Below are positions 47,194-58,925 of a stretch of 64,000 nucleotides of DNA, piece by piece. Origin of the DNA: Dicyema japonicum. Lineage: Eukaryota; Dicyemida; Rhombozoa; Dicyemidae. The DNA is taken from positions 443,649 through 507,648 of the forward strand of contig RDEW01000037.1 of the NCBI GenBank assembly GCA_011109175.1. The letters run 5' to 3'. The position numbers and the translations under genes were made by a program. The notes beneath the pieces were generated by a model that saw only the letters and a program-made list of their open reading frames with translations, ran no database searches and was not told where the DNA came from. Positions within the stretch are counted from its first letter, which is position 1. Every line of letters begins with the position of its first letter.

Positions 47194-47621
47194 ATGGAAG
47201 GTCAGGTTTATTACGAGTGCAGTGACGAGGAAGGATATAATCCTAACCATCTTAGTAAAGGCACGTGGATACCCTCCCCAAGTAAAATCAAGCAACTGCA
47301 CGATCAATTCATAAGGAATGAACTGATAGAATTGGAGTGGAGAGGAGTCTACAAAAAACACCTTCCCCAATCAAGTTCTACTCCCGTTACTGAGCACAAA
47401 TATACACCCTCCCCCAATCAAGTTCCATTTCCATTACTGAGCACAAATATACACCCCTCCCTCAAACCAACACTGACGTGACAAGTCCCTTTGACTTTAA
47501 TGAGGGCTTCAATGATGATGAAAGGAATGAGTTCTCAAGTCTCTCTCATCAAAACAAACCAAAGAAAGTTGCAATTTTGCTTGATAAGATACTTGAAGAT
47601 GTTTTAACCCCGAATAACTAA
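47194..47621 (+). CDS. PAGR1-like protein (PTIP-associated)
   Basis: PAGR1 is a small acidic nuclear protein that binds PTIP in MLL3/4 histone-methylation complexes. The start at 47194 gives MEGQVYYECSDEEGYNP. The next block, WIPSPSKIKQLHDQFIRN with LIELEW, corresponds to the family's W-P-P-S-E-I-LY...LEL segment just after its CSDEE. Further on, SPFDFNEGF and KKVAILLDKILEDVL fit the family's FDFDDE and Arg/Leu-rich C-terminal helix. A 47-bp tandem repeat at about 47369-47462 shifts the frame. The frame is restored if the 20 nt at about 47422-47441 (GTTCCATTTCCATTACTGAG) is an intron. Otherwise the gene is frameshifted. About 135 residues, shorter than vertebrate PAGR1. Confidence 0.6.
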
Positions 47622-47639
47622 TTTTTACAAGCAGATTGT

Positions 47640-50600
47640 TGTCTTTAAAGATTTTATTAGAAATTGGTTAACCAGCAGCTAAGTGATTACATAAAGAGGC
47701 CTAATCCGACGGGGACAGGTGTACTGGTTTTTCCATTGAGCATGAAGAGAACAATGGTCAGAGAACAGTCGTCTTGCAATTATTCACGAGATATTTGGAA
47801 GCAGATGAGAAAGAGCATGGATCGACATACCGAGTAAATGATGTATGCAGGCGGTGTTGATCGAATAGACAAAGCAGCGGATCTACATGGGGGAAGGGTT
47901 TGTTGAAACTATCAAAGTAATCTTCCATCGCTTTCTTAGCGGCCGCGTCCGGGTTCATTCTTACTACATGCCCAAATAGCCTTCACCGGGCATCTATCAC
48001 ATCCTTGCTGATGTATCAACATATATTCTTGTTGTAGATACCAGTGGTTGATATTCTACGTGGCCACTCCATTCCGAGTAAGCTTTTTAGTTGCCTTTTA
48101 TGGAAGAATCCAGTTTCAATAGTTCGCTGAAGGAACTTCCCCATGTCCCAGCGTTGTACAGTAGGATCGGTTTCACAAAGGTGTTGTAAAGCATGTATCT
48201 GATGTCAATTCCAAGTCCTTTGGCTCTTAGCCATCCTTTCTTCAGTTTAGCCATTGCCGCATTTGCCAGAGAGCCGAGCTTATTAGTACGTCTACATCTT
48301 TCATGAGTAATATCGTCTTCTCTTTTGATTTCAGTAATTTCAGTTTTGTTTACATTTACGCTGAAAAACCATTTCTCAAGCTCCGCAGGTGCAATTTCTA
48401 GTAGGTGTTGGAGTGCGGTCGTTCCCCGTGATACGAAATCCACATCATCCGCATAATATGTCTCTTCTATGTCTCCTATATAGCATCTACGGAGATCGGG
48501 AGTGCATATTCAAGGTATATAGTGAATAGTAAAGGTGAGAGGGAATCACCCTGGGGTGTCCCAATCGTTGTTTTGAAACTGCAGTTAGTTGCTCTTTCTG
48601 TCTTCACAGATAGTCTTGTGTTCGAAAGTAATAGTCTGATTATCCTTACTGACGATTCGTCCAATATTTGCTCAAGCACAGTTATCAGTTTCTATCTGTT
48701 TATTGAGTCGAAAGCTCCTGACAGATCTATTCCCAACACGGCCGTTGCGCACTTGAATCTTTGGTGCGTTGCGCAGCGCCATCTATGGCTCCATACAATG
48801 TGTGCCGTAGACCTCCCTTCTCGGAACCCACTTTGACTTGCTGGTAGGTATAGATCCGCCACACCCTTGATTTGACTTAGTGCAATGTTTGCCAGCACCT
48901 TGCGTATCGAATTCAGAAGTATTATCGGGCGGAGATTTTCTACTGGTTTTTTTGCTTTGTTCGGTTTTTGTATGGGTATTAATAATCCATTTCCAAGTCC
49001 TAGATCGGTATTAGTTTCAAAGATGTCATTTAGGGTTTTTGCAATTGTGTCGCTAAGTTTTTTTGGCCCATATTTTAGGAGCTCAGGGCTTATGTTGTCC
49101 GGCCCAGCACTCTTGTTGTTCTTCAGTTTATTTATCGCTAATTCCACCTCTTCCACTGTGATTGGGATTTTTAGCGCCTTTGCTTTTCCTTGGAAAGGGG
49201 GAAAGTCATTATTTTCTTTATTCAACAGTGTTTCGAAGTGTCGTGCAATCAATTCTGCTTTTTCTTTCGGGTTACCCACGAATTTTCCATCTTTGTCTTT
49301 GATGTGAAGGATGTTTTGTCCTTTCTTTGTCCGCAGCAGCCGCAAAGCCGCATACATCCTTGAATTGTCTTTTAGACATTCCACATCTTTTAATAGGGAT
49401 GTAATAATTTCCCGTGAATGTTTTCTGTTCATCTTTTTGATTTTCCACTTTAGTTCCCTTTGTTGGATATTAAGCTCTTTTTTTTACTCTCGTCTGACGT
49501 GTTTGCCGCTTTTAGTCGTAGCTCTCTGCAATGCTTTGCCATATTTGGCACGTTCGGGTGGTGATCCAATTTTAGGGCGTGATGATTTCGGACTCCAAGG
49601 CATATTTTGGCCGACTTGGAGATTGCCTGTTTTGTTTGATCCCACAGAGTTCGTACTGATGATTCCGGTGCGGTTTTCTCCATAAGAGTCTCGATTTGTT
49701 CGTGAAATTTAGCTCTACAAGTGGGCTCTAACCACATTTTTTCTGTCTGAAAGTATATATTGGGCCTTTGTCTCGCCTTCTTCGCGTTTTCAATGTATTT
49801 TTTCCCAGTCAGGTGCTTTTTTACAGAAAGTTTTGCAATGACGATCCTGTGGTCGCTGTCAGTTGTTGTTCCCTGGTAGGAAAGTGCATCATTTATCAGG
49901 TGTTTATCAGACTTTCGGCAGATAATGTAGTCGATTTGATTATATATATTCACGGTCTCTCCGACAGAGTTTTTTCTTTGTCCGTGCCATGTCGTCTTGT
50001 TGCGAGCTGAGTGCGTGAAGGCCTTGTTGCACATGAAAAGGCTTTTGCCTCGCAGAAGTTCACAAGAGAAGCTCCAGATGCATTTCTCCTTCCGCCCCCG
50101 TGTCTTCCAATAGAGGATTCTTCGGGCCCTATTCGCATTCCGGCCTTTGCATTCATATCTCCCGCAACAAAGACAAGTGACGAGGAAGCATTATTAGAGT
50201 ATGTGCTTGATTGTTCTAAGTAGAATTCCTCGAGCTCACCGGGGTTCTTGATTACTCGTCCACAGTGTGGTGCATAGACATTTATGAAGTTAATAGACTC
50301 TTGGACGGGCATAGTTCATTTAGTTTGACTTGTAGGACACATATTCGGTCGTTGACTCTCCAATAGCGATGTAGTTTTTTGAGGTAATCCACGTGTAGGG
50401 CAAATCCCATGCCGTAGTGCTTGCATTCAGTTGGGAAGAAAATCAGTCGGTAGTTTTTCCATGTCTCATCGCGTCCTTTTTTTCGTCTCTTGAGGCAGCC
50501 AATAAATATTTTGTATTTCTTGAGATCGTCACAAAGTACTTTCCTTGTCCAATTTTTCGATATTCCACGTACGTTGAACGTCATTAGCCTGAGTTCTCGA

Positions 50601-50670
50601 TTGTATAATGAGTGTTTTTTAGACATTTTTCTCAACTGTTATTTAATTAATGAAACGAGGCTCGTCACCA
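47640..50670 (-). mobile_element. near-complete RTE-like LINE
   Basis: The longest LINE of its family. The 5-prime end lies near 50670 (GGTGGTGACGAGCCTCG). Endonuclease: LRLMTFNVRGISKNWTRK, INFINVYAPHCG, VFVAGDMNAKAG, IYNQIDYIICRKSDKH and TTDSDHRIVIAKL (catalytic SDH). RT: ELAINKLKNNKSAGPDNI, GNGLLIPIQKPNKAKK, SQSGFREGRSTAHIVWSHRW, VLGIDLSGAFDSINR, TTIGTPQGDSLSPLLF, then the YADD region just before 48480 and the post-RT block LLYNAGTWGSSFSELL. Frameshifts occur near 50290, 49960, 49445, 48690 and 48470. The 3-prime region to about 47640 is degenerate. Confidence 0.75.
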
Positions 50671-50705
50671 CCTCACCAAACGATGCAAATGTAAATTAAA
50701 TATTT

Positions 50706-50952
50706 TATGGATAAACAGAAAAGCATCAAACTAAGATTCCGTCATACAACTCGTTTGTATACTTTTAGACAACGCTGGAACTCGAACAAGAAATGTCTAC
50801 TTGCTTCATGACGGATGAAAACCCTTCTCGTGTAGGAAACCATGAGTTCTGAACTCGTCAAGCCAAAGCGTGGAACTTTCAACAGTACCTGGATTCGAAT
50901 TAGCACCCGTTACACTGCGCCACCAGGCGCTAAATCGATAATTAAATTTCTG
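50706..50952 (-). repeat. tRNA-derived SINE, family 2 (copy left of N)
   Basis: On the minus strand the head GCCTGGTGGCGCAGTGTAAC is an A box and AATTCGAATCCAGG a B box. The body ends with TATCCATAAAA. The same 247 bp is repeated at 50954-51200 after a single N at 50953. Confidence 0.6.
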
Positions 50953-51200
50953 NTATGGATAAACAGAAAGGCATCAAACTAAGATTCCGTCATACAACTC
51001 GTTTGTATACTTTTAGACAACGCTGGAAGTCGTACAAGAAATGTCTACTTGCTTCATGACGGATGAAAACCCTTCTCGTGTAGGAAACCATGAGTTCTGA
51101 ACTCGTCAAGCCAAAGTGTGGAACCTTCAACAGTACCTGGATTCGAATTAGCACCCGTTACACTGCGCAACCAGGCGCTAAATCGATAATTAAGTTTCTG
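50953..51200. repeat. single N then direct copy of 50706-50952
   Basis: N at 50953 separates two copies that differ by a few bases. This is most simply two contig ends that overlap by 247 bp and were abutted without merging. Confidence 0.75.
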
Positions 51201-51339
51201 TGGAGACAAAAAAATTCGACAAACTTTATTACAAAACCGGATTAGGAAATAGATGTAAAGGCTTTAATTAGTCCGCCTTTGCAACCTGGATACTTCTGAC
51301 GTCCCCTATCTCCATTATTTATTTGAGTTCTAGCGTAGG

Positions 51340-53200
51340 AATCCATTAATAACGTGTTCCACAATTTGCTTCACTGGGGCAAGAATCCCGTCTTTTTCAG
51401 TGCTCAGGACGTCTTGTAGTATTCTGCCCGAAGCTAACTTTATGGCTGATCTTCTAGACTTCTCCAGTAGTGATAATATTCTATCCTTCTTCGTGGATAG
51501 GTACCACGCTTTGTATCAATACAATGGCTTCGGTAGAATTATCTTCGTGAAAATGAAAAGGAAGGTCTCCATACTGATGATCAGCTTACGTGTGCAGAGG
51601 AGCGCTTGCAGCGCCTTTTTCCTCATCAGCCTGACGTCCTCCAGAAATGAGCCTTCCTGATCGACTGTTACACCCAGGTAGCGGAGCGAACTAACTATTG
51701 GAATTCCTAGTGTATAAGGCTAACAGCTGATTTTCATAAAGTTTGACTTCTATGTTAAAAGTATCATCCCTCTCCGGATACGCCAGTTTTGCACTCGTTC
51801 AATAAACATCATGTTCTCTCGGAGAGTCATCCTCCCAGACATATACATGATTAGAATGTCGTCCGCGTATATTAACAGTTTCGAGTTTAGGTCCGACGGA
51901 GTTGGGAAGTCTGATAGAAATATGTTGAACAACAGGAAGCTCAGGACAGAAACGAGAGTCATCCTCCCAGACATATACATGATTAGAATGTCGTCCGCGT
52001 ATATTAACAGTTTCGAGTTTAGGTCCGACGGAGTTGGGAAGTCTGATAGAAATATGTTGAACAACAGGAAGCTCAGGACAGAAACCTGCGGAACTCCTCT
52101 TAGTAAGACATCTCTGGATATATTTCCTCCGATGCGCACTTGGGAAGTCCGTCCCGTTAGGAAGTCCCTTAGTCTGGATAGGAGGACTTCATGGTACACG
52201 CAATCGAAGCCCTTAAATAAATCCAAGCATACCATGTTTACTTGTCTCCTGAATCTCGCTTCAAATGCATTTGATGGATGCAATCTGTGCAAGACTTTCT
52301 CGGGTCTGAAGTCCCATTGTTTCGCGAAAAGGAAATCGCTCTCATATTTGCCGACTCAGCCTTTTTAAGATAATTCACTCAATAATATTGGATACCGAGC
52401 ATATGAGGCTGATCGGCCTATAGTTGAGAGGGTCTCTCCTTGACTTTCCTGGTTTTAGTATCATCTTACTACAGAGTTTTCCATCGTTTTGTGTTGATAC
52501 TTGCGTTGAAAAGGTTCTTCAATACTAGGAGTAATATCTCCGGTCCTTCTTTGTACATTCTCATATTGATGTGGTCGAAGCCCGGAGCATTCGTTTTGCA
52601 TGATCTCGTTGCTTCAATCACCTCCTCGAGGATGATATCTTCTCAACATCCTTGAGGTCGTTTAATGAGTAACTACACAGTCATAATGATTTATTCATAT
52701 GTCTCTGTGCTTCCAATATCAATGGGTACTCCTTGGATTTGATCCAATTGTCTTTTAATGATTGCCGAGGTTTCTCCTGCAGAGTGCGAGCCCCCATCAG
52801 GGTTGCTTAAGATGATCTTCCTTTCAACGTACTTCTGCCCAGTTATTCTTTTGTAGATTTCCAGAAGAAAAGATCTTTAGCATCCAACATGGTTGCCTCG
52901 ACCCTCCATCTCCTGCTCCAGAGCCAATCTTGTTCCCTCTTCGATGGCTCTTTTGGTTATCTTTAGCCGATCGGTGAAAGACATTCAGTCCATCCGGTCA
53001 ACATATCTTCTTAGCTTAGTTCTCATACGATTTCTTTCTTTGATCGACCACAAGGTAATGGGCGAAATGTCGATACTTTTCTTGCGGCTTGCATTCAAGA
53101 ATTTCTTAGCATATTATTTCAAATATGTCTTTATGACGTTTGTGAGATTGGTCTATATTATCGATTTCAATCATTGACACGAGATCCTCCGTCCACCTAT
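51340..53200 (-). pseudogene. LINE with in-frame duplicated RT motif C
   Basis: The reverse strand carries RT blocks: MVCLDLFKGFDCVYHEVLLS (Asp 1), LRGVPQVSVLSFLLFNIF and KLLIYADDILIMYMSGRM (motif C), the latter two present twice in one 180-codon frame (51750-52292). The post-RT region reads RVILP...ILSLLEKSRRSAIKLA at 51400-51560. Upstream parts near 52400-53100 are broken LINE sequence. It is the same family as 7663-8515. Confidence 0.65.
51822..52085. repeat. 132-bp tandem duplication
   Basis: Two nearly identical units start at 51822 and 51954. The period of 132 bp equals 44 codons, so the RT frame stays open across the duplication. Confidence 0.85.
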
Positions 53201-53657
53201 GTCTTATAGAGAGCCAGTGGAGGGATTACAGAGCGTTGAATGGCGCAGGAGGACAGAACAATCCCCTCCTTTCTACATGGCATCATAAACTCTTCAGATC
53301 TCGCCGTACTCTATTTTGACACCACCCCAGATCTCTCTGAATATCTTCAATGTTGAGGACCAGGTTGTTCACAACAAGTGACCATGCATTGTACAAGGAT
53401 GAGTCCATTATTGATGTCGCGAAGCACAATACTTCGAAATCTTCCCAGACGAGAGAAATACGTCTTTCCAGTACTCAAAGACTTTCTTTTTATTATCATC
53501 GGGGATGAGGTCCATTATAGGGATCATACAGAAGACTTTTGCGGTACGGGAGAACTCTATCAGACACTGAATGCAGGTATAAAATATCTCCATATCAGAG
53601 CTTAAGCCATTGATAGTGGCATCAAGGATGTAGATGAGCACGTGGTCATTTATAAAC

Positions 53658-54060
53658 AGTTCTCGGCGACGGGAGGAAAATTACTGTTCCATGAACGTGT
53701 CTTGTACCCAAAAATCTCACAGTCTAAGTATCAGATTATCCTGAAAGTGAAAGAGTGTGTACTCCACCTCAACTATCATAATTATGAAACTACAAACACA
53801 TGGTTGCTAATCTGGTAGTGTGCAGTAGGAAAGTATTTGAGAAAATAATTCCGCGCATNAGTTCTCGACGACGGGAGGAAAATTACTGTTCCATGAATGT
53901 GTCTTGTCCCTCACAATCCCATAGTTTAAGAGTCAGATTATCCTGAAAGTAAAAGAGTGTGTACTTTACCTCAACTATCATAATTATGAAACTACAAACA
54001 CATGGTTGCTAATCTGGTAGTGTGCAGTAGGAAAGTATTTGAGAAAATAATTCCGCGCAT
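53658..54060. repeat. 201-bp direct repeat separated by a single N
   Basis: 53658-53858 and 53860-54060 are almost the same; N is at 53859. Likely an unmerged contig overlap. Confidence 0.75.
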
Positions 54061-55640
54061 GCTTGTTTTACCACCATAACTGCGTCCCATTATTAGAAGC
54101 TGTTGACTAAGCAAATTAATTACTCTGTCTTTGGGTCTGTATTTATTTTATTAACAAAGAAATCACGAGAAAGAGAATAAAAGTTATCGTCTAATTAAAT
54201 GATCCCAGTGTCCATACCAGTCCTTTTCCTGCGGTTAGTTTTGGAGTCCTGGATTAATCTCCACATCGGGGAAGGTTTCTTCTCATATCTCGGGCAGGCG
54301 TCCAAATATAGTTTGATGTGTAGTCTGATGGGATGGTTAGGGGACTTTGCCATCTTGAGGAATTCCCACTGATGTTCCGTAAAGTAGTCCATGATTGGGA
54401 GACGTTTAGTGTTCTCCGCAGTAACGAAGTGGACGTCTTTTTCAACGATCTCAATAGAATCTTGAGACATCGATTTTGTAAAACATCCAGCTTGCTCTGT
54501 GCCGATATTGATAAGGGGGCAATCCATGCAGCACAAGTGTACTCGATACTAGGTAGAACAAATTGTTTGTATAGAAGTCTAACGATAGGCGGGAAGATAT
54601 TGGAGAGTGAGTGAGTGCCTTGAGAATTCCAATTTTCTTTTGGATCCTCGCGGTTACTAAGTCCACTTGATAGGTAAATGTGAGTAGGGGATCCAGAATA
54701 ACTCCAAGGATTGAAAAGGTCTTCTTAATGGGAAGCGGGGAATCATACAATGTTATTCGTGGTGTCACCCGTAATTCTTTTCGTGATGAGGTAGACTTCA
54801 TTACATGTGACTTTCCCGGTGATATATTCAGACGGTTCTTCAGGAACCAAAGACCCATCAGGTTTAGTACGGACCGTATTGCCTCCTCGATTCTTCGATG
54901 TTTCACTGCAACCACTAGATCATTCCCATACGATAAAAGAATTGTGTTTTGGGTGGTTGGGGATAGGAGGTCACCGAGAAACTTGTTGAAGAGCAATGGT
55001 AATAACGGTGATCCTTGCGGAACTCCATTTGGAAAGTATCGCGGTTTTGATTTTTGGTTGTTTGCCACCACATTCGACCGTTGATGAACTTAGCCAACCA
55101 TGATTTGGGGTGGATCGACGTCGTAAAAATTTTGCTGTAAGGATCTTCCGGGATGCTGCATCCACTAAGACCAGCACGGTTCTCTCGTGTGGATTTGGGG
55201 TATTCTTCCATATTGACGGAATTTTGTTCTCGTTTATTGAGAGGTTGAAAATTTGTGTTATTGCGGCCGTCGCGGAAAAACCCAGGTGTTTCAGTTCGAG
55301 AATGGAGATGTCATCTGAACCGCGGGATGACGAGTTATTAATTTTCCTGATTACAGAGTGCACCATTTAAAGGTTGAAGAAAGTCATGTTGGGATATTTA
55401 TTCCTTCAACCATTGCCAGAACGAACATCCGGGTCTTTTGAATATGGTTTATGACTAATAAGTACTTCATAATGTCATTGGGATTTGGACATGGCTCTCG
55501 ATGTCTTATTAAATGTGGACAACACTTCTTGAGCCTCCATACCGATTTCCATAATACAGTGGGAGAAGTATTGTTTGTGGCTTTTCTGAGCAAGGGTTCC
55601 CAACGTTCTTTGTTGTGTTTTGTGATGTTCCGTGTGATTT

Positions 55641-55890
55641 CTTTATTCAGCTTTGATATCCTTTCAGTTACGTCCACTGATTGTCTTTCGAAATTCTTAG
55701 TTTATTTTTCGTTTGGATTAGATCTCGCGTTTCAGCATCAATTGGGTGTGATGGACGTTGAATTTCTTTATTCAGCTTTGATATCCTTTCAGTTACGTCC
55801 ACTGATTGTCTTTCGAAATTCTTAGTTTATTTTTCGTTTGGATTAGATCTCGCGTTTCAGCATCAATTGGGTGTGATGGACGTTGAGGAC
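55641..55890. repeat. 125-bp tandem duplication
   Basis: Units beginning at 55641 and 55766 (CTTTATTCAGCTTTGATATC start) are identical or nearly so. They lie in the LINE linker and shift the frame. Confidence 0.8.
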
Positions 55891-56629
55891 GACCCATCGG
55901 AATGTATCTTCTGCGAGCTCGGAATATAATCTCGTTGAGGTATTTGACAGCAAAGTGTTCATTAACTTATGTTTATGTGGAATCCTCATGAAGATCCGGT
56001 TATGGTTGGTATTTAAGTCCTATATAACATCCCACAAAATGACAGCCGCAAGAGAAGGAGCGGCAAAAGAAATGTCGGGTGAAGTAGGGGAGTCGCCTTG
56101 ACGGGAAGGGGTCCTTGTGTGTTTGCTTGGATTATTGAGAATGATCAAGTCGTCAAAACTGTCGGATATGAGGGCTCCCTGTTGATTCAGTTGTTGGTCA
56201 GCATACCATTGAGAACTCTTCGCATTTAGGTCACCGCCAATTAGCGTGTTTTCCAACCTGGTGAATCGCTTGAGTTCGGGGCTGTAGCCGCTAGGGCATG
56301 ACGGTGGAGGGGGTATGTACATATTGACAACTGTCAATCGGAGAGAGGGTAGGCATATTCTCAGAATTACGTGAGGGGTCCGGGATGTCGTCCGAAATAT
56401 TTCTGGTCATTATATGTTTCATGATTAGCGTAATAAGGCCTCCTCCCTTTCCATTACCTCTGTCTCGTCTGACAACGGATTATCCCGAAAAGTTGGGGGT
56501 AGGTCGCCGTGGGTTAAGTTTCGTCTCTTGGAAAAGAGCTATATCCACTGAGTGTTTTATGAGAAAGCGTTGTAGTTCAATAATTTTTGTTCGGATACCA
56601 TTGATGCTAATTTGCAATATGACTAGATC

Positions 56630-56656
56630 TGGTCCAGGATTTTCCTCGACATCTCC
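56630..56656 (-). other. canonical 2A ribosome-skipping motif in LINE leader
   Basis: The codons read G-D-V-E-E-N-P-G-P, preceded by L-L-S-C. This matches the classical 2A consensus at every key position. The predicted break would free the endonuclease-RT polyprotein beginning P-D-L-V. Confidence 0.85.
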
Positions 56657-57034
56657 ACAGGAAAGGAGTAGGATTCGACATCATCCGCGCGTCCATTGTT
56701 GCGGGATAGGGAGTTTGCAACTCCTTTCCAACACTTCAAATTAGCTAAGTCAACGGGTCTGTATTCAATAACAATAATAACACCAGAGACCACGGTTACA
56801 CAAACTAACTAATCAAGATAGTTTGTTTAGTAGAATATTAGATTTTATAAATGCTCTGGTTACTTGTAGAGCCCACTCATCATTTTTGGAACATTGGTCA
56901 ATGTGTGTTTGGTGAGATTCGGTCAGAAAATCTACAAAAAATAATAGTTATTTCGCAAAACTCATTGAATTTTGATGTTTTTGTAAATTTACAAAATGCC
57001 TTTTCTCGCTTTTTATATTACAAAAAGAGTCGAC

Positions 57035-57530
57035 AATATAGTGCACCATATATTGTCGAGCACAAGTACTTTGCAACATCAAATCAAGATCTCGCTACTT
57101 TCCAAATGGAGTCCCCTAAGACTCCGCATTGTCACCCCAACTCTTCAACCTCTACATAAAAGACATGCCACAAACATGTAATGAGAACTGGCTAATACCT
57201 TCATCTGTTAAGTGTAAGTAACTAACTAAAACCACATATCATTCTTGCTTCCAATGACAGAAGCATTCAATCAGAGACTCAGTCCGCTCAACAAATGCTT
57301 GACAAGCTGTAACTATGGCTCTCGAAAAGGAGGCTCGACACATCAGCAACAAAGTCCTCTGTCATGCTGTTTACCACTTACAAAGACACCTGTGCCAAAC
57401 CAGAAATCCCTATGAAAAATGAGACTATTCCTATTAACAAAACATCAAAGATTCTAGTAGTCACCTTTGATCAGGGTCTCTTCTATCCGATATGTTGATA
57501 ACAAATATTGGCCAGTTTGTCTTGAATCAC
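57035..57530 (+). pseudogene. CR1/Jockey-like LINE RT scrap
   Basis: Sequence similar to 9535-9960 at the DNA level (GAGCACAAGTACTTTGCAAC..., CCAAATGGAGTCC, CTACATAAA-GACATGCCAC). It has lost frames. At its left edge TCGACAATATAGTGCACC and its reverse form a small palindrome (57029-57060). Confidence 0.55.
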
Positions 57531-57815
57531 CATTTTCATTAGTTCTATCAAGTAGTTTTCTTAAGTGCTGAGGGGAGTATTCATCTCTATCTTTAGCTTT
57601 TCTTGTCTTTTCAGCTCCCCTCTGAAGATGCACTAATGTTTACCTATTTTTTATTTTTTTCTCATTAAAAATATCATTAATATGTAATTGTGTTTTTGAT
57701 AAATTAGCTATAATCTGGTGATAATGTCCTTGAATTCTTTTGTACTTTATCGTCATTATCATAATTGATTACTATAAAGTGATATTCTTTCGCTAATTTC
57801 TTAAATCTTGACAGA

Positions 57816-58271
57816 ATGGCTTTGCAATTTGTAATGAGTGACAGAAATAAGAGAAAACTCTCTGAGAATGGATATATTTACCTTTTTGAAAAATGTAATG
57901 CCCAAGTCACATTTTGGAAATGTGAATGCTATTACAAAATTAAATGTAAAGCCAGAGTACACACCAAGGGGGACATCATTGTTAAAAGAGTCAATGAACA
58001 CAATCATGCTGGTGATGCTGCATACGTTGAATGTAAGAGAATTACTCATGAGATAAAAAGAAGAGCTCTTGAATCACAAAAAAACGCCCACCTTATTACA
58101 ACCGAAGTGTGTGTGGGTTTGCCAGAGGAGGTTTCTGCCCGACTACCTGAAGCTTCTTTAATTAAAAGGAATATTAGGAACTCAAGAAATTTAAAAGATC
58201 GTGGGCAGAGGGCTCAATTGGACAAGGCACTCTCGGAGTTGTTTCAGCAACCAGAATCGGACCTGCCTTAG
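57816..58271 (+). CDS. FLYWCH zinc-finger domain protein, MULE-related
   Basis: The frame has 151 codons, start MALQFVMSDRNKRKL. Residues about 18-67 form a FLYWCH-type zinc finger: YIYLFEK, TFWKCECYY-KIKCKARV (C...C) and VNEHNHAGD (H-x-H). The later part, LPEEVSARLPEASLIKRNIR, is the conserved segment that follows in Mutator-like (MULE) transposase-derived proteins. The catalytic domain is absent: the frame ends at TAG/TAA at 58269-58271. It could be a truncated transposase or a domesticated DNA-binding protein. No intron is needed. Confidence 0.6.
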   Translation: MALQFVMSDRNKRKLSENGYIYLFEKCNAQVTFWKCECYYKIKCKARVHTKGDIIVKRVNEHNHAGDAAYVECKRITHEIKRRALESQKNAHLITTEVCVGLPEEVSARLPEASLIKRNIRNSRNLKDRGQRAQLDKALSELFQQPESDLP

Positions 58272-58626
58272 GAGACTGGGGAACAAGCAAGAGAAGAAGG
58301 TTGTTGATTATTAAATATTAACTTTTTATTGTTTGTTAAATAAAGTGAAGTAATTTTCTGATAAAAATAAATAATAAATGAGAAGGGTGTACATCACCCC
58401 TCTCAAATTCCTATTCCACAAATCATCGTCTACAGAGTAGTTGCGGTGGATCCGAGAAGGCGCATGAGGAGAGGATGGGAAATCCTACTGAGGCTTTCGA
58501 GATCACTTAATTAATTTATTAAATTAACTATTGGATTTCTTGGGTTAAAAAAAACCCCTCCCACATACATTGGGTTGACGAGTGACGCCGTATCAGTGTT
58601 TCATCCTATAAAATCCTCACAAAAAA

Positions 58627-58925
58627 ATAATTGAGAACTGGATACACTTAATTAGATGTTGACTTCTTACTTGGTGTATCTGGGGTTAATAATAATTGGG
58701 AATCATCAGGACTACCAATGACTCTATGGGGCTTGTGCAAGTTCCCAGCACTCTCAGCTGGACAGTCAACCTCGTATAATTGAGAACTGGATACACTTAA
58801 TTAGATGTTGACTTCTTACTTGGTGTATCTGGGGTTAATAATAATTGGGAATCATCAGGACTACCAATGACTCTATGGGGCTTGTGCAAGTTCCCAGCAC
58901 TCTCAGCTGGACAGTCAACCTCGTA
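58627..58925. repeat. 149-bp tandem duplication, non-coding
   Basis: Two near-identical units (start TAATTGAGAACTGGATACAC) at about 58627 and 58776. No coding content. Confidence 0.8.

Larger units (their letters stand above)
54190..56720 (-). mobile_element. near-complete CR1/Jockey-like LINE with 2A motif
   Basis: The minus-strand order is a leader with LLSCGDVEENPGP (motif at 56630-56656), then endonuclease: LVILQISINGIRTKI, VVNMYIPPPPSCPSGY, LIGGDLNAKSSQWY. A central linker (SKLNKEITRNITKHNKERW, near 55640) follows. RT: DISILELKHLGFSATAAITQ, LVLVDAASRKILTAK, FPNGVPQGSPLLPLLFNKFL and ILLSYGNDLVVAV, where YADD has become YGND. Post-RT: TFSILGVILDPLLTFTYQ and HQWEFLKMAKSPNHPIRLH. Frameshifts near 56020, 55380 and 54970, a degraded active site and a 125-bp duplication make it inactive. 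Confidence 0.75.

Noticed and set aside
47369-47462. Removal of both 20-nt segments in the PAGR1-like gene as two introns
   Set aside because: Removing both (40 nt) puts the tail out of frame; only one can be spliced for the full protein.
49450-50034. Viral or bacterial origin of the long reading frames at 48-50 kb
   Set aside because: The motif order endonuclease then RT with GTPQGD and ADD is that of a non-LTR retrotransposon.
50706-51200. Biological tandem duplication of a SINE
   Set aside because: A single N sits exactly between the copies, as at 53859 and 61808; contig-overlap artefact is the simpler reading.
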